Positions 45,808 through 55,326 of a stretch of DNA of 64,000 nt are shown in pieces. The stretch spans positions 124,001 through 188,000 of the forward strand of contig CANMXP010000004.1 of the NCBI GenBank assembly GCA_947501845.1. Reading direction: 5' to 3'. This stretch comes from an uncultured Flavobacteriaceae bacterium. Its GTDB lineage: Bacteria > Bacteroidota > Bacteroidia > Flavobacteriales > Flavobacteriaceae. A model generated the notes under the pieces. It made no database searches. It was not told the origin of the DNA and saw only the letters and a program-made list of their open reading frames with translations. How positions within the stretch are numbered: the first letter of the stretch is position 1; each line of letters begins with the position of its first letter. The position numbers were made by a program, and so were the translations under genes.

Positions 45808-46584
45808 TTAAATTCTTCTGCTTCTGCCTCGACTTAGCAATTTATATTCTTCGTAACATTCGCTAATAGCATCAAGTATTTGTAAATCGTTAGCAGTCTG
45901 TATAAAGCCTTTAGAGTAATTGCATTGGCTTACAATTTCATCCAGATCTACACGATCGACTTGCAGTAAAACGGTTAGCATTTCCCTATCAAATCTTGAT
46001 GCCAATAGGGTTCTAATTTCATCATCCTCCTTCATCTTTTTTAACTTGCGTAACTCATTTGGTTTTTTGCCAAACATACGATGTAAAAAATCGGCAGGAT
46101 TAAAAATAGATCCAATAATTTTGGTTATGGCTCCTTTTGAACCCGCTTCATAGCCTGTGCTGGGTAATCCAGAAATGCTATAACGATAATTATTGTTAAT
46201 GGCTGGTAACTGTTTTATATCAACTTCTAAATATCCTGTAAGTTTTAGTTGGTTTACAACTACTTCTTCAAGGGCCAAAGCCAATTCTGTTAACTCAATT
46301 TTAGAGCTTCCAAACTTTAACCAGTCGTTAGTAACCCTAACTTTTATCGATTTAAAACCTAAATACGAAAAATGAAGTGTATCGTTTGCTTTAGCAGAAA
46401 TTTCAAATTCTCCTTTTTTATTGGTTGTTGTACCAATTACCTGATTGAGGTTAACAATATTAACATTTTCAAGAGGTGAATTATTAGATGAATTTACTAC
46501 AACACCTAAAACCGTATCGGCTTCCTGTCCCATGCAAATAGCAGAAGTAATTATAAAAGCAAAAAGAAGCAGGTAGTTTTTCAT
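45808..46584 (-). CDS. Exported protein with carboxypeptidase-like regulatory domain
   Basis: A 258-residue exported protein with a signal peptide ending ICMGQ. A CarboxypepD_reg-like beta-sandwich follows (VLGVVVNSSNNSPLENVNIV, TTTNKKGEFEISAKANDTLH, FSYLGFKSIKVRV), as at the start of many TonB receptors but here without a barrel. The C-terminal half is helical (KMKEDDEIRTLLASRFDREM; TANDLQILDAISECYEEYKL). Role unknown. The gap 45658-45807 holds divergent pieces of the intergenic repeat family (GTCCAGAATGATTA near 45790). Confidence 0.8.
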   Translation of the reverse strand: MKNYLLLFAFIITSAICMGQEADTVLGVVVNSSNNSPLENVNIVNLNQVIGTTTNKKGEFEISAKANDTLHFSYLGFKSIKVRVTNDWLKFGSSKIELTELALALEEVVVNQLKLTGYLEVDIKQLPAINNNYRYSISGLPSTGYEAGSKGAITKIIGSIFNPADFLHRMFGKKPNELRKLKKMKEDDEIRTLLASRFDREMLTVLLQVDRVDLDEIVSQCNYSKGFIQTANDLQILDAISECYEEYKLLSRGRSRRI

Positions 46585-46830
46585 AGGTAATAACTCATTT
46601 CATATGTTAAAATTCAATAGCTAAAATACTAAAGAAAACGTCAAAAGCATCAGTTTAGTCGTAATTTGACTAAAAATTAACAAAAAAGTTTAATCTTATA
46701 AATAAGAATTAAAGCATTTTTTTACGAGAACTGGAATTGTAAATTTTAAAATAGTGTTGTTCTCATTCAAGATTATTATCTTACTCAAAGAATAATACTA
46801 ATTCACAAAATTATATAAACTAGTCATCCT

Positions 46831-48285
46831 ATGAAGATTCTCAATTTTAAAATATTCTATGTTTTATTTGTCTTGCTTTTAAATAGTAAAATTTCTTATT
46901 CCCAATTGAGTATAGCCAGCATATTTAGTGATAATATGGTGTTGCAGCAAAATGAAGAAAATTACATATGGGGATGGGCGAAAAAGGATCAAAAAGTAAT
47001 GGTGAAATCTTCTTGGTTAGCAGAAAAACTGATTACAACTACCAATGAGAAGGGCTATTGGAAGATTGCTGTTCCAGTACCTAAAGCTGATTTAAAACAA
47101 CATTCAATTGAAATTTCTACCGAAACAACCACTATAGTATTAGAAAATATTCTTTTCGGGGAAGTTTGGCTCTGTTCTGGTCAATCCAACATGGAAATGA
47201 AAGTTAAGGGTAATGCCAATGAACCAATTATTGGTAGTAATGAATATATTGCCAATAGCAAGAACCCTTATATTCGTCAGTGTTTTGTGAAACTCAACTA
47301 TTCCGCTGCTCCGCTTAATGATTGTGATGCCAAGTGGGAAGAAGCGCATCCAGAGACTGTTGCTAATTTCACTGCTATTGGGTATTTTTTTGCCCTGCAA
47401 TTATATAAAAGTTTACAGGTGCCAGTTGGTATTGTTAATACAACTTGGGGAGGAACGAGAGTTGAAGCCTGGATGGACAGAGGAATCCTGGAGAATAAAT
47501 TTAAAGAAACAAATCTATCTAAGATAGGAACTGATAAAATGACATTTCAGTCTCCAACAGTACTTTATAACGCGATGATAAACCCCTTGGTAGGGATGAG
47601 GATTAAAGGTGTTTTATGGTACCAAGGAGAATCAAATATTTTTGGAAATCCTAAAGGGTATTATTCTCTTTTTCCTGCCATGATAAACCGATGGCGCAGT
47701 TTGTGGGCGCAAGGAAACTTCCCCTTTTATTATGTACAGATTGCACCATATGAATACCGAAAAGGAAACGAATCGTATATCATTAGAGATGCACAGCTTA
47801 AAACACTTGATGTAACATCTAATTCAGGCATGGCAACTACTAATGATGTGGGAGATAGGTGGAGTATTCATCCTGGACAAAAAAAAGAAGTTGGAGATCG
47901 TTTATCTTACTTAGCTTTAAACAAGACTTACGGGTATAAAAATATACTTAGTGGCGGTCCTATGTATAAAAGTATGGAAGTTGTTGAAGGAAGAGCCATT
48001 CTTGAATTTAAAAATGCCCCCAGTGGTCTTACTACATTTAATAAACCCTTAACAGATTTTTTAATTGCTGGTTCTGATGGAGTTTTCTTTGAAGCCAAAG
48101 CAAAGGTAAAGATTGAGTATGATAAACCTCATCACGAAAGAAGGGCTCTCCTAGAGGTATATCATGAAAAAGTACCAAATCCTGTAGCTGTTCGATATTG
48201 TTGGAGCAATTGGTATACGGGGTATTTATATGATACAGGGGGCAATCCAGCTTCACCATTTAGGACTGACAATTGGGATAAATAA
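46831..48285 (+). CDS. Sialate O-acetylesterase (SGNH-type)
   Basis: A 484-residue secreted esterase with a signal peptide ending SKISYS. The SGNH nucleophile motif is FGEVWLCSGQSNMEMKV (about residues 109-125). The conserved blocks TTWGGTRVEAWMD, GVLWYQGESNI and FPFYYVQIAPYEYR follow, with the late Asp/His-type segment WSIHPGQKKEVGDRL. It removes acetyl groups from sialic acid or, as often in marine Bacteroidota, from plant or algal polysaccharides. No sugar-utilisation genes lie alongside, so the substrate is open. The 245 bp before it contain no gene. Confidence 0.9.
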   Translation: MKILNFKIFYVLFVLLLNSKISYSQLSIASIFSDNMVLQQNEENYIWGWAKKDQKVMVKSSWLAEKLITTTNEKGYWKIAVPVPKADLKQHSIEISTETTTIVLENILFGEVWLCSGQSNMEMKVKGNANEPIIGSNEYIANSKNPYIRQCFVKLNYSAAPLNDCDAKWEEAHPETVANFTAIGYFFALQLYKSLQVPVGIVNTTWGGTRVEAWMDRGILENKFKETNLSKIGTDKMTFQSPTVLYNAMINPLVGMRIKGVLWYQGESNIFGNPKGYYSLFPAMINRWRSLWAQGNFPFYYVQIAPYEYRKGNESYIIRDAQLKTLDVTSNSGMATTNDVGDRWSIHPGQKKEVGDRLSYLALNKTYGYKNILSGGPMYKSMEVVEGRAILEFKNAPSGLTTFNKPLTDFLIAGSDGVFFEAKAKVKIEYDKPHHERRALLEVYHEKVPNPVAVRYCWSNWYTGYLYDTGGNPASPFRTDNWDK

Positions 48286-48301
48286 GCATATAAAAATAAT
48301 G

Positions 48302-48342
48302 AAACCGAGTAAGAAAATCTATTAGTATTTTCTACTCGGTTT
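48302..48342. terminator. Terminator hairpin after the sialate esterase
   Basis: AAACCGAGTA(A)GAAAAT pairs with ATTTTCTACTCGGTTT around a short loop, 16 pairs with one bulge, followed by TTATATC. It lies 17 bp past the esterase stop, in the convergent gap with the helicase, and may serve both. Confidence 0.75.
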
Positions 48343-48442
48343 ATATCTATCCATTATATCTAAAATAAATAATTGGCTAACTTAAAATATAGAAGATTAC
48401 TGGTCTTAATTCTAAAACCAATACACTATATTATAATGTTTT

Positions 48443-50239
48443 TTAACGCCTAGAACGTCTAGGTTTAAAGGCATTAGAGTTACCAGAATCAGAATGTCTA
48501 GGTTTTGAAGTCCCTTCCGAACGGCGTCTTTCACTTCTGTTTCCAGAACCAGACCTTCTGTCATCACGTCTTCCTCCACCTTTTCTGTCGTCGCGCCTTC
48601 TACCTCGTTTTCTGTCGTTACGTCTTCCTCCACCACGATTTTCAGATACTTCAACATTAACAAAGCGCCCTTCATGTTTAAAATCTGTGAAGAATGCCAA
48701 TACTTTTTCTTTTAATTCATTTTCAGTATTAAAAAATGAGAAGCTGTCTTTTACTTCAACTTTAAAAACATCATCTCTTCCAAGCTGTAACTGTTCTTTT
48801 AAGAAGTCTTTAAGTTTCATCCAGTCGAAACCATCTTTGCCACCAACATTAATAAAGTAGCGTGTAGAATCAGACCTGCCGCCAGAATCACCTCCACTAT
48901 CACGACTACCATCATAAGAAACATTTAGATTTTTAGCTTTTTCATAATAGTTATAGAAACGTGTAAATTCTACCGAGAAGAATTTTTTAATCAATTCATC
49001 CTTATCTGTGTCTTCAAACAATGTGTTAATATTTGATAAATGCTTATCAATTTCATGATTAACCTCTGTGTTATGTATTTTGTTGGCAAGAGACATCAAT
49101 TGTACTTCACAAATTTCAGCACCATCTGGGATGTCTTTTTTTTCGAATTGACGTTTAATAATACGTTCAATACTTTTTATTTTGCGTACTTCGCTTTTAG
49201 AAACAATAACCATAGAAACACCAGTTTTTCCAGCACGTCCTGTACGTCCAGAACGGTGAGTATAGGTTTCAATTTCGTCAGGCAATTGATAGTTTATAAC
49301 ATGGGTAATATTATCAACATCAATCCCACGAGCAGCTACATCTGTAGCTACCAATGTTTGTATCTGCTTATTTCTAAACGATTTCATTACCAGATCACGT
49401 TGGTTCTGACTTAAATCACCATGCAGTGCTCCGGCACTATATCCATCTTCAATAAGTTGTTCTGCTACTTTTTGAGTATCACGTTTAGTACGACAAAATA
49501 CGACCGAAAATATATCAGGATTGGCATCCGATAAGCGTTTTAAAGCTTGGTAACGATCTCTGGCGTTTACTAAATAATATTCATGTGATACATTACTAGT
49601 ACTTTCATTTTTGTTACCAACCGTAATTTCCTGAGGATTGCTCATAAAGTTTTTAGCTATGGCAGCTACTTCTCTAGGCATGGTTGCAGAAAATAACCAA
49701 GTACTTTTATCTTCTGGCGTATGTGATAAAATATCTGTGATATCTTCTTTAAAGCCCATATTCAGCATTTCATCAGCTTCATCTAAAACAGAATATTGTA
49801 TTTTGGAAATGTCGACTAGGCGTCTGCTAATCATATCTTTCATACGTCCAGGTGTAGCTACAATAATTTGAGCACCTCTTTTAACCTCTCTGGCCTGGTC
49901 TGTAATACTAGATCCACCATAAATAGCAACCACATTAAGTCCTTTACAGTACTTGCCATATTGTTTCATTTCATTGGCAATCTGCAAACAAAGCTCTCTG
50001 GTGGGAGATAAGATTAGCCCTTGAGTCGTTCTGCTATTGGCATCAATTTTTTCCAGCATTGGAAAACCAAAAGCTGCTGTTTTACCAGTTCCTGTTTGTG
50101 CCAAGGCTACCAAATCTCCTTCAGAACCTAATAAAATAGGGATGGCCTTTTCTTGTACTTCACTCGGTTTAATAAAACCTAAATCTGTAATTGCTTGTAA
50201 TAGGTCGTCGTTAAGACCTAAATCTTGGAATGTGCTCAT
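48443..50239 (-). CDS. DEAD-box RNA helicase with DbpA-like domain and basic tail
   Basis: A 598-residue helicase: the Q motif (FQDLGLNDDLLQAITDLGF), AQTGTGKTAAF, PTRELCLQI, the DEAD box, SAT, RGIDVDNITHVINYQLPDE and HRSGRTGRAGKTG are all present. Residues about 475-550 form a DbpA/CsdA-type RNA-binding domain (DGFDWMKLKDFLKEQLQLGR). The tail is Arg/Gly/Asp-rich (KRGRRRDDRKGGGRR). This is the CsdA/DeaD class, acting in ribosome assembly and cold adaptation. A TATCTTTG promoter lies about 130 bp upstream, giving a long leader. Confidence 0.95.
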   Translation of the reverse strand: MSTFQDLGLNDDLLQAITDLGFIKPSEVQEKAIPILLGSEGDLVALAQTGTGKTAAFGFPMLEKIDANSRTTQGLILSPTRELCLQIANEMKQYGKYCKGLNVVAIYGGSSITDQAREVKRGAQIIVATPGRMKDMISRRLVDISKIQYSVLDEADEMLNMGFKEDITDILSHTPEDKSTWLFSATMPREVAAIAKNFMSNPQEITVGNKNESTSNVSHEYYLVNARDRYQALKRLSDANPDIFSVVFCRTKRDTQKVAEQLIEDGYSAGALHGDLSQNQRDLVMKSFRNKQIQTLVATDVAARGIDVDNITHVINYQLPDEIETYTHRSGRTGRAGKTGVSMVIVSKSEVRKIKSIERIIKRQFEKKDIPDGAEICEVQLMSLANKIHNTEVNHEIDKHLSNINTLFEDTDKDELIKKFFSVEFTRFYNYYEKAKNLNVSYDGSRDSGGDSGGRSDSTRYFINVGGKDGFDWMKLKDFLKEQLQLGRDDVFKVEVKDSFSFFNTENELKEKVLAFFTDFKHEGRFVNVEVSENRGGGRRNDRKRGRRRDDRKGGGRRDDRRSGSGNRSERRRSEGTSKPRHSDSGNSNAFKPRRSRR

Positions 50240-50376
50240 TCTTGTATAAGTATTCGATTATGTTATGTAGTGTTACATAAAGAAGCGAATCGACATACTT
50301 AACCTTAAACTTCTGGTAACACATCCTCACTCTGAGGAATTTAACTCCACTTTAGGAGTTTCAAGCGGCAAAGATA
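50240..50376 (-). promoter_or_regulatory. Promoter and structured 5' leader of the DEAD-box helicase
   Basis: TATCTTTG at 50376-50369 (minus strand) is an exact -7 element. The leader of about 120 nt that follows holds two hairpins in a row, AACTCC-TAAAGT-GGAGTT and CCTC-AGAGT-GAGG, and a GTGTTAC...GTAACAC pair nearer the gene. Such a leader suits autoregulation or cold-responsive control. Confidence 0.6.
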
Positions 50377-50386
50377 GACAAATATT

Positions 50387-50415
50387 TGTCATTCTAGCGA
50401 AAGCAGGAATCTTTT
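50387..50415 (+). repeat. Dispersed intergenic repeat, GTCATTC/GAATCT family
   Basis: TTGTCATTCTAGCGAAAGCA followed by GGAATCTTT. It lies upstream of the helicase promoter in a gap (50377-50554) that otherwise shows nothing recognisable. Confidence 0.6.
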
Positions 50416-50554
50416 TGGTTTTTGGCTTATTGCGTTTGGGATGATAGGGGGTATGTGAAAGAAAATTGAAGTGGTTAATTCTATTTAGTAAACTAAGTTG
50501 ATAGTATAATAATATATATCAGTGAATTTTTATTTGATGCTTAAAATAGGGCTT

Positions 50555-50908
50555 TCAATCATTTTTTAACCAAATATTATCAGTTTGAATATGTTTTAGA
50601 GTTGTCATATTTATAATACTAAACGAGATATCATAATTTAACCCAGGCTTTTTTACGAAGTTAATTTCATTGTCACTTATTGTATAATTAGTTCGATAAA
50701 CAATATCGCCGCCGTCAATCAAAATATCAGCTTTTGAATCTTCTAAAAATTTAATAAATAAAATACAATTTATTTCTGGATTACCTCCGTTATCACAATT
50801 GGGAATTGTATAAGTAAAAAGTCCATTAATATCTAAGGTATCTTTACTGGTATTGGAACTTGAACAAGAAAAGAAAACTATGAATAAAAAGAAGCAAAAA
50901 TTTTTCAT
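50555..50908 (-). CDS. Small hypothetical lipoprotein
   Basis: A 117-residue predicted lipoprotein (signal peptide ends FFSC, Cys15) with a beta-rich body: GLFTYTIPNCDNGGNPEINC has two cysteines that may pair, then KADILIDGGDIVYRTNYTIS. No family recognised; the layout resembles the small lipocalin-like lipoproteins common in Bacteroidota. It follows the M48 peptidase gene by 56 bp on the same strand. Confidence 0.7.
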   Translation of the reverse strand: MKNFCFFLFIVFFSCSSSNTSKDTLDINGLFTYTIPNCDNGGNPEINCILFIKFLEDSKADILIDGGDIVYRTNYTISDNEINFVKKPGLNYDISFSIINMTTLKHIQTDNIWLKND

Positions 50909-50964
50909 GTCGTAGTAAAGTTTTATTTATAGATGCATATTACTACAAATGGTTGCGCCTAGAT

Positions 50965-52200
50965 TTATTTTTTTCTCAAATTATTAATTCGCTCTAACAG
51001 TGTAGGATGCGAGTAGTGCATAAACACATAAGCAGGGTGTGGTGTTAAATTGCTCAAACTATTTTTAGAAAGTTTTTTAAGCGATGTAATTAAAGGTTCT
51101 GCTTTATAGGTGTTTTTTGCATAGTCGTCGGCCTGGTATTCAAATTTTCTAGAAAAAACATTCACAATTAAACCTGTAATTTCAGAAATAGGAGAGTATA
51201 ACAACCCAAAAGCAATAAGTCCGATATGAAAACTTGGTATTTCAACCCCAATAGCATGCGATAATAGCGGATTTGAAATAAAAAGTGACAAAATAAAAAA
51301 CGTTAATCCTGTTAATAGAACCGAAGCAAATAAATTAAAAATAATATGCTTCTTTTTATAGTGACCAACTTCGTGTGCCAATACAGCTACAATTTCTTCA
51401 TCGTTTAAATCATTGACTAACGTGTCATAGAGTGTCACCCGTTTTTCACTGCCAAATCCAGAAAAATAGGCATTCGCTTTGGTGCTACGTTTTGAGCCGT
51501 CAATCACAAATATTTTATCAAGTTTAAAACCAACTGTTTGTGCATATTCAGAAATTTTATCTCGTAAATTTCCTGCTTCTAAAGGTGTCTGTTTATTAAA
51601 TAAAGGCACGATTAGTTTGGAGTAAAACATATTCATAAACAAGGTAAATACAGCTACTAATCCCCAGGCGTATAACCAAAAATGATTGCCAGTTACCTGA
51701 TAAAACCAAATGATAAGTGCTAAAATACCACCACCGAGAATAACCATCATTAACCAGCCTTTTATTTTATCAAGAATAAATGTTTTTACAGTTGTTTTGT
51801 TAAAACCAAATTTTTCTTCAATAACAAATGTGCTATAATAGGAAAAAGGTGTAGAAACTATATCGCTACCAACCATAATGATGCCAAAAAAGATTAAAGC
51901 AATAATAATTGGATTATCGCTATAGCCTCTAGCCATATTATCGACAAATTCAAATCCATCAAAAAACAAAAAACCTAAGGTTAAAAGTATAGAAAATGTA
52001 GATGTTAAAATTCCAAATTTATATTTGGTCGCTTTATAGCTTTGTGATTTTTTATATTCGGTATCATCATAAACATCTTGTAAGTCCTTAGGAAGCTTGT
52101 CATTGTAATGCTTGGCATTTAAAGCATCTAGAATTTTATCGACTAAAAAGTTGATAATTAATATAGCAATGATGATATAAAATAAAGTTGTTGATGTCAT
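50965..52200 (-). CDS. M48-family (Ste24-type) membrane metalloendopeptidase
   Basis: A 411-residue inner-membrane protease. Four or more membrane helices precede the zinc motif VAVLAHEVGHYKKKH (HEVGH, about residues 275-279). Further on, SRKFEYQADDYAKN supplies the third ligand (Glu). FVIDGSKRSTKANAYFSGFG is the typical pre-motif segment, and the C-terminus HYSHPTLLERINNLRKK is family-typical. It probably works in membrane-protein quality control or in processing of CAAX-like or lipoprotein substrates. Length is as in eukaryotic Ste24 relatives. Confidence 0.93.
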   Translation of the reverse strand: MTSTTLFYIIIAILIINFLVDKILDALNAKHYNDKLPKDLQDVYDDTEYKKSQSYKATKYKFGILTSTFSILLTLGFLFFDGFEFVDNMARGYSDNPIIIALIFFGIIMVGSDIVSTPFSYYSTFVIEEKFGFNKTTVKTFILDKIKGWLMMVILGGGILALIIWFYQVTGNHFWLYAWGLVAVFTLFMNMFYSKLIVPLFNKQTPLEAGNLRDKISEYAQTVGFKLDKIFVIDGSKRSTKANAYFSGFGSEKRVTLYDTLVNDLNDEEIVAVLAHEVGHYKKKHIIFNLFASVLLTGLTFFILSLFISNPLLSHAIGVEIPSFHIGLIAFGLLYSPISEITGLIVNVFSRKFEYQADDYAKNTYKAEPLITSLKKLSKNSLSNLTPHPAYVFMHYSHPTLLERINNLRKK

Positions 52201-52214
52201 GTTTATATATTTGT

Positions 52215-52253
52215 TGTCATTCTATGAAGCGCTAAAGCACGATGCGAGAATCT
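52215..52253 (+). repeat. Dispersed intergenic repeat, GTCATTC/GAATCT family (longer variant)
   Basis: GTCATTCTATGAAGCGCTAA ... GCGAGAATCTG, with GCGCTAAAGC forming a partial stem. It lies between the M48 peptidase and the TrmH-like methyltransferase genes. Confidence 0.6.
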
Positions 52254-52283
52254 GTTTACTGATAACTTTAATTACTAATGTTT

Positions 52284-53084
52284 TTATAAAAACCCGCGTT
52301 GTCTTTTGGCTTCAAAAATAAGAATTCCAGCGGCAACAGACACATTCATAGAATCTATTTCTCCCTGCATGGGTATAATAATATTCTGAGTCGAACTTTC
52401 TAGCCACTCATTACTCAATCCAGTTGCTTCCGTGCCAACAACAATTGCTGTAGACCTATTGAAATCTTGCGTGTGATATTCTATAGAGGCTTGCAAAGCT
52501 GCACAGTAAATATTAATGTCGTTTTCTTTTAGAAAATCAATAATTTCAGAAGTGCTTCCAGTCGCAATTTTATTAGTAAATATACAACCGACGCTGGAGC
52601 GAATAATATTAGAGTTGTATAAATCTGTTTTCGGATTGGCTATAATAACGGCATCGATATTAGCGGCATCTGCAGTTCTTAAAATAGCACCGATATTTCC
52701 AGGTTTTTCGGGAGCTTCAGCGACTAAAATTAATGGGGTTTTATTACTGAATTTTAAATTGACTATGCTGTGATCTTTATTTTTAGCAACTGCTAAAATA
52801 CCTTCGGTTGTATCGCGATAAGCTAATTTTTGGTATACCTCTTTAGAAATTTCTATGGTATTAGTGTCCCTGGTAATTAAGTTGTTTAATTCCTCTTTCG
52901 AGAATAATTCTGGATAAAACAAGAAGGTTTCAATGTTATAATTGCCTTTTATAGCTAATGAAATTTCGCGTATTCCTTCAATCAAGAATAATCCTGTTTT
53001 TCTACGTTCTCGAGACTTATCTTTTAATTGAGTAAGTTGTCGAATAATTGAGTTTTGTGTACTGGTTATTAATTTGGTAGACAA
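52284..53084 (-). CDS. TrmH/RlmB-type RNA 2'-O-methyltransferase
   Basis: A 266-residue SPOUT methyltransferase. An N-terminal substrate-binding domain (IRQLTQLKDKSRERRKTGLF, LIEGIREI) is linked to the knot domain with EKPGNIGAILRTADAANIDA, VVGTEATGLSNEWLESSTQN and IPMQGEIDSMNVSVAAGILI. This two-domain build suits rRNA methyltransferases such as RlmB or the TsnR type more than tRNA TrmH. A TAAATTTG -7 element lies upstream at 53107-53114 (minus strand). Confidence 0.9.
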   Translation of the reverse strand: MSTKLITSTQNSIIRQLTQLKDKSRERRKTGLFLIEGIREISLAIKGNYNIETFLFYPELFSKEELNNLITRDTNTIEISKEVYQKLAYRDTTEGILAVAKNKDHSIVNLKFSNKTPLILVAEAPEKPGNIGAILRTADAANIDAVIIANPKTDLYNSNIIRSSVGCIFTNKIATGSTSEIIDFLKENDINIYCAALQASIEYHTQDFNRSTAIVVGTEATGLSNEWLESSTQNIIIPMQGEIDSMNVSVAAGILIFEAKRQRGFL

Positions 53085-53122
53085 TTATTAGCTAGTTTTG
53101 TTTAGGCAAATTTACTATAATT

Positions 53123-53354
53123 ATGGCACAACGATTACTATTCTTTCTTTTCATTTTTTGCTCTTTTTCTGTTTTTTCTCAAAGATATTGGGGGTAACAT
53201 ATTCAATATTCAAGGAAAAAACATGCTAGGCTTGAAGAAAGAGTTGCAAAACAATCTGTTACAGATAAATGTATCATCTTTAAAAAGTGGCATGTATTTT
53301 TTAAAGTTGGATAACGGTATAAGTTGTATAACACAAAAGTTGATCGTTAAATAG
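53123..53354 (+). pseudogene. Remnant of a T9SS cargo gene: signal peptide and C-terminal sorting domain with the middle deleted
   Basis: ATG 53123 encodes a good signal peptide (MAQRLLFFLFIFCSFSVFSQ) and then stops after RYWG at 53195-53197. In the other frame, from about 53205, the DNA reads NIQGKNMLGLKKELQNNLLQ and VSSLKSGMYFLKLDNG...QKLIVK to a TAG at 53352-53354. This is the end of a type A Por-secretion (T9SS) sorting domain. Both ends of a secreted protein thus remain, with the passenger lost and the frame broken. The original cargo cannot be told. Confidence 0.8.
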
Positions 53355-53461
53355 GCGAATAGATGCCGCTTTATTGATAAAACTTCAGATGTAGTTTGAA
53401 GCTTTTTTGTAATGTAGTACCTTTATAGTTGACTAAGAACCTAAACAGTTTTAAAGACAAA

Positions 53462-54247
53462 ATGAAACATATACCTCTTTTTATAACTTTAGTTTTGCTT
53501 ATTTCCTGTAAAGGAAAAACAAAGGAAGTGAATTATTCCGAAGAAAACCTAGACGTAACTACTAGCATTTATCCAGAAAACATCTCGAAAGTATTTGATG
53601 CTCACGGTGGTATTGATGTATGGAATAAGATGAGATCTTTAGTATTTACAATGCCAAAACAAAGTGGTGATGAGGTTACTACTACCGACTTAAAAAATAG
53701 AAATTCACTTATTGAAATGCCTAGGCATACCATTGGTTTTAATGGTAAGGATGTTTGGTTGTATTCTAAAGATACAACGCCTTATAAAGGAAATGCCAGA
53801 TTTTATTATAACTTGATGTTTTATTTTTATGCGATGCCATTTGTGTTAGCCGATGATGGCATTATTTATGAAAATGTAGAACCTTTAGTATTTGAAGGTA
53901 AATCATATCCAGGGATTAAAATTTCTTATGAAAGTGGTGTCGGAGAATCTCCAGAAGATGAGTATGTTTTGTACTATGACTCCGAAACCAATCAAATGGC
54001 TTGGCTAAGCTATACCGTTACTTATTTTTCGAAAGAAAAAAGTAAAGAATTTAGATTCATAAAATACAGTAATTGGATAACTGTAGATGGTCTGTTGTTG
54101 CCAGAAACTATAACCTGGTTTCATTATGAAAATAATGTGCCTACAACCAAGAAAAATGATGTCAAGTTTATAAACACTAAATTTTCAAACGAAAAACCAG
54201 ATGTAAAACTTTTTGAAACTCCAAAAAGCGCTACTCTTATAGAATAA
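53462..54247 (+). CDS. DUF6503-like lipoprotein of unknown function
   Basis: A 261-residue lipoprotein. ATG 53462 is chosen over the upstream in-frame start at 53429, because it gives a clean lipoprotein signal peptide (MKHIPLFITLVLLISC, Cys16). The mature part (KVFDAHGGIDVWNKMRSLVF, PRHTIGFNGKDVWLYSKDTT, PGIKISYESGVGESPEDEYV) resembles large-barrel LolA-like outer-membrane-associated proteins of Bacteroidota. Function unknown. It is a single-gene unit that converges with the DUF3810 gene. Confidence 0.8.
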   Translation: MKHIPLFITLVLLISCKGKTKEVNYSEENLDVTTSIYPENISKVFDAHGGIDVWNKMRSLVFTMPKQSGDEVTTTDLKNRNSLIEMPRHTIGFNGKDVWLYSKDTTPYKGNARFYYNLMFYFYAMPFVLADDGIIYENVEPLVFEGKSYPGIKISYESGVGESPEDEYVLYYDSETNQMAWLSYTVTYFSKEKSKEFRFIKYSNWITVDGLLLPETITWFHYENNVPTTKKNDVKFINTKFSNEKPDVKLFETPKSATLIE

Positions 54248-54258
54248 TTAGGTGTAAA

Positions 54259-55326
54259 TTATAAATTTTCAGTTTCAAAATAATTAACTAGTAAAGCCAC
54301 AACATAACTATAGCTTTCCATACCTTTATTTTGGTTGTTGGCCTTTAAAAAGTTACCATAAAACAATTTAAACAGAGGTTCGGTGGGGTTTTCATGTGCT
54401 TCCCAAAATTCACGTACTTCTTTGTAATTTTTTAAAACCCCTTTATTAACGTCGGCAACCATATCTTCAAACAAACAAACATCTCGTCTGTAAATTTCAT
54501 TTAAGCAAAATCGCAATCCAAAAGTATAACCAGTATATCTAAAATAAATATCATCGTGCTTTATAGCAGCCATGCACCCAATAAAGTTGGCCTCATTTTC
54601 GGCTGCATAACCTAATTGATGAGCAATTTCATGTGAAGCTGTAGTAGGGACTTTATGGATAGGAATTAATCCATTAACCTGAGCTTCGTTAGTAAACGGA
54701 TTCAAATAGCCGCTAAACCCCATATAGGTTAGCGGATAGCTATATAATGATTTTTTTATGCTTTTAGGATGGTACTCTAAATGAGGGAATATCTGTTTTA
54801 AATTTTCATAGCCCACAGGCGTCATTTTTAGTACGTCATTTTTACTATACGATAAATCAACTTTAATAGTATCGTTGTTAGTGATTTTCAAATGAAGCGT
54901 ATTCGACTTTTTAATAAGCATTTCGGTTACAGAAATTAGCTGTTCTGTGGTATAATTATTAGCAATATTTAAACTCTTATATAATGGCAACCGATAATAA
55001 TTAAATCCCCAAAACAAGTGAAAGGCAAAGTACATGATTGCTATAGCAGAAAATACATCAACAAACCACTGTTTTGTGTTTTTTCTCAATTGTTTTCTGT
55101 TTTTGTAAAACCATCGAGCTACATAAATAATAGAAAAAGTATAAACAATATCTCCAAACGAAAATGGAAGCCAACCCAGCATATGCCTAAATATTTTAGA
55201 AATAAACGGATAAACGCCATTGCTATAAAACTGCTCAACAAAATCAGGATGGTTAGATAGCCATGTAATTAATACATATTGTGGAATTAATGATAAGGCT
55301 ATTAGGTTTTTTTTCTTTTTCAGCAT
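54259..55326 (-). CDS. DUF3810 family membrane protein with zinc-peptidase-like motif
   Basis: A 355-residue protein with two or three N-terminal membrane helices (LIALSLIPQYVLITWLS; FSFGDIVYTFSIIYVARWFY; VDVFSAIAIMYFAFHLFWGF). The extracytoplasmic domain carries the gluzincin-type motif TASHEIAHQLGYAAENEANF (HEIAH, with a downstream Glu). This matches DUF3810. A membrane-bound metallopeptidase is likely, but the substrate is unknown. Confidence 0.88.
   Translation of the reverse strand: MLKKKKNLIALSLIPQYVLITWLSNHPDFVEQFYSNGVYPFISKIFRHMLGWLPFSFGDIVYTFSIIYVARWFYKNRKQLRKNTKQWFVDVFSAIAIMYFAFHLFWGFNYYRLPLYKSLNIANNYTTEQLISVTEMLIKKSNTLHLKITNNDTIKVDLSYSKNDVLKMTPVGYENLKQIFPHLEYHPKSIKKSLYSYPLTYMGFSGYLNPFTNEAQVNGLIPIHKVPTTASHEIAHQLGYAAENEANFIGCMAAIKHDDIYFRYTGYTFGLRFCLNEIYRRDVCLFEDMVADVNKGVLKNYKEVREFWEAHENPTEPLFKLFYGNFLKANNQNKGMESYSYVVALLVNYFETENL

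Noticed and set aside
48412-48675. 87-residue minus-strand frame
   Set aside because: It is a shifted reading of the repetitive Arg/Gly-rich tail of the DEAD-box helicase.
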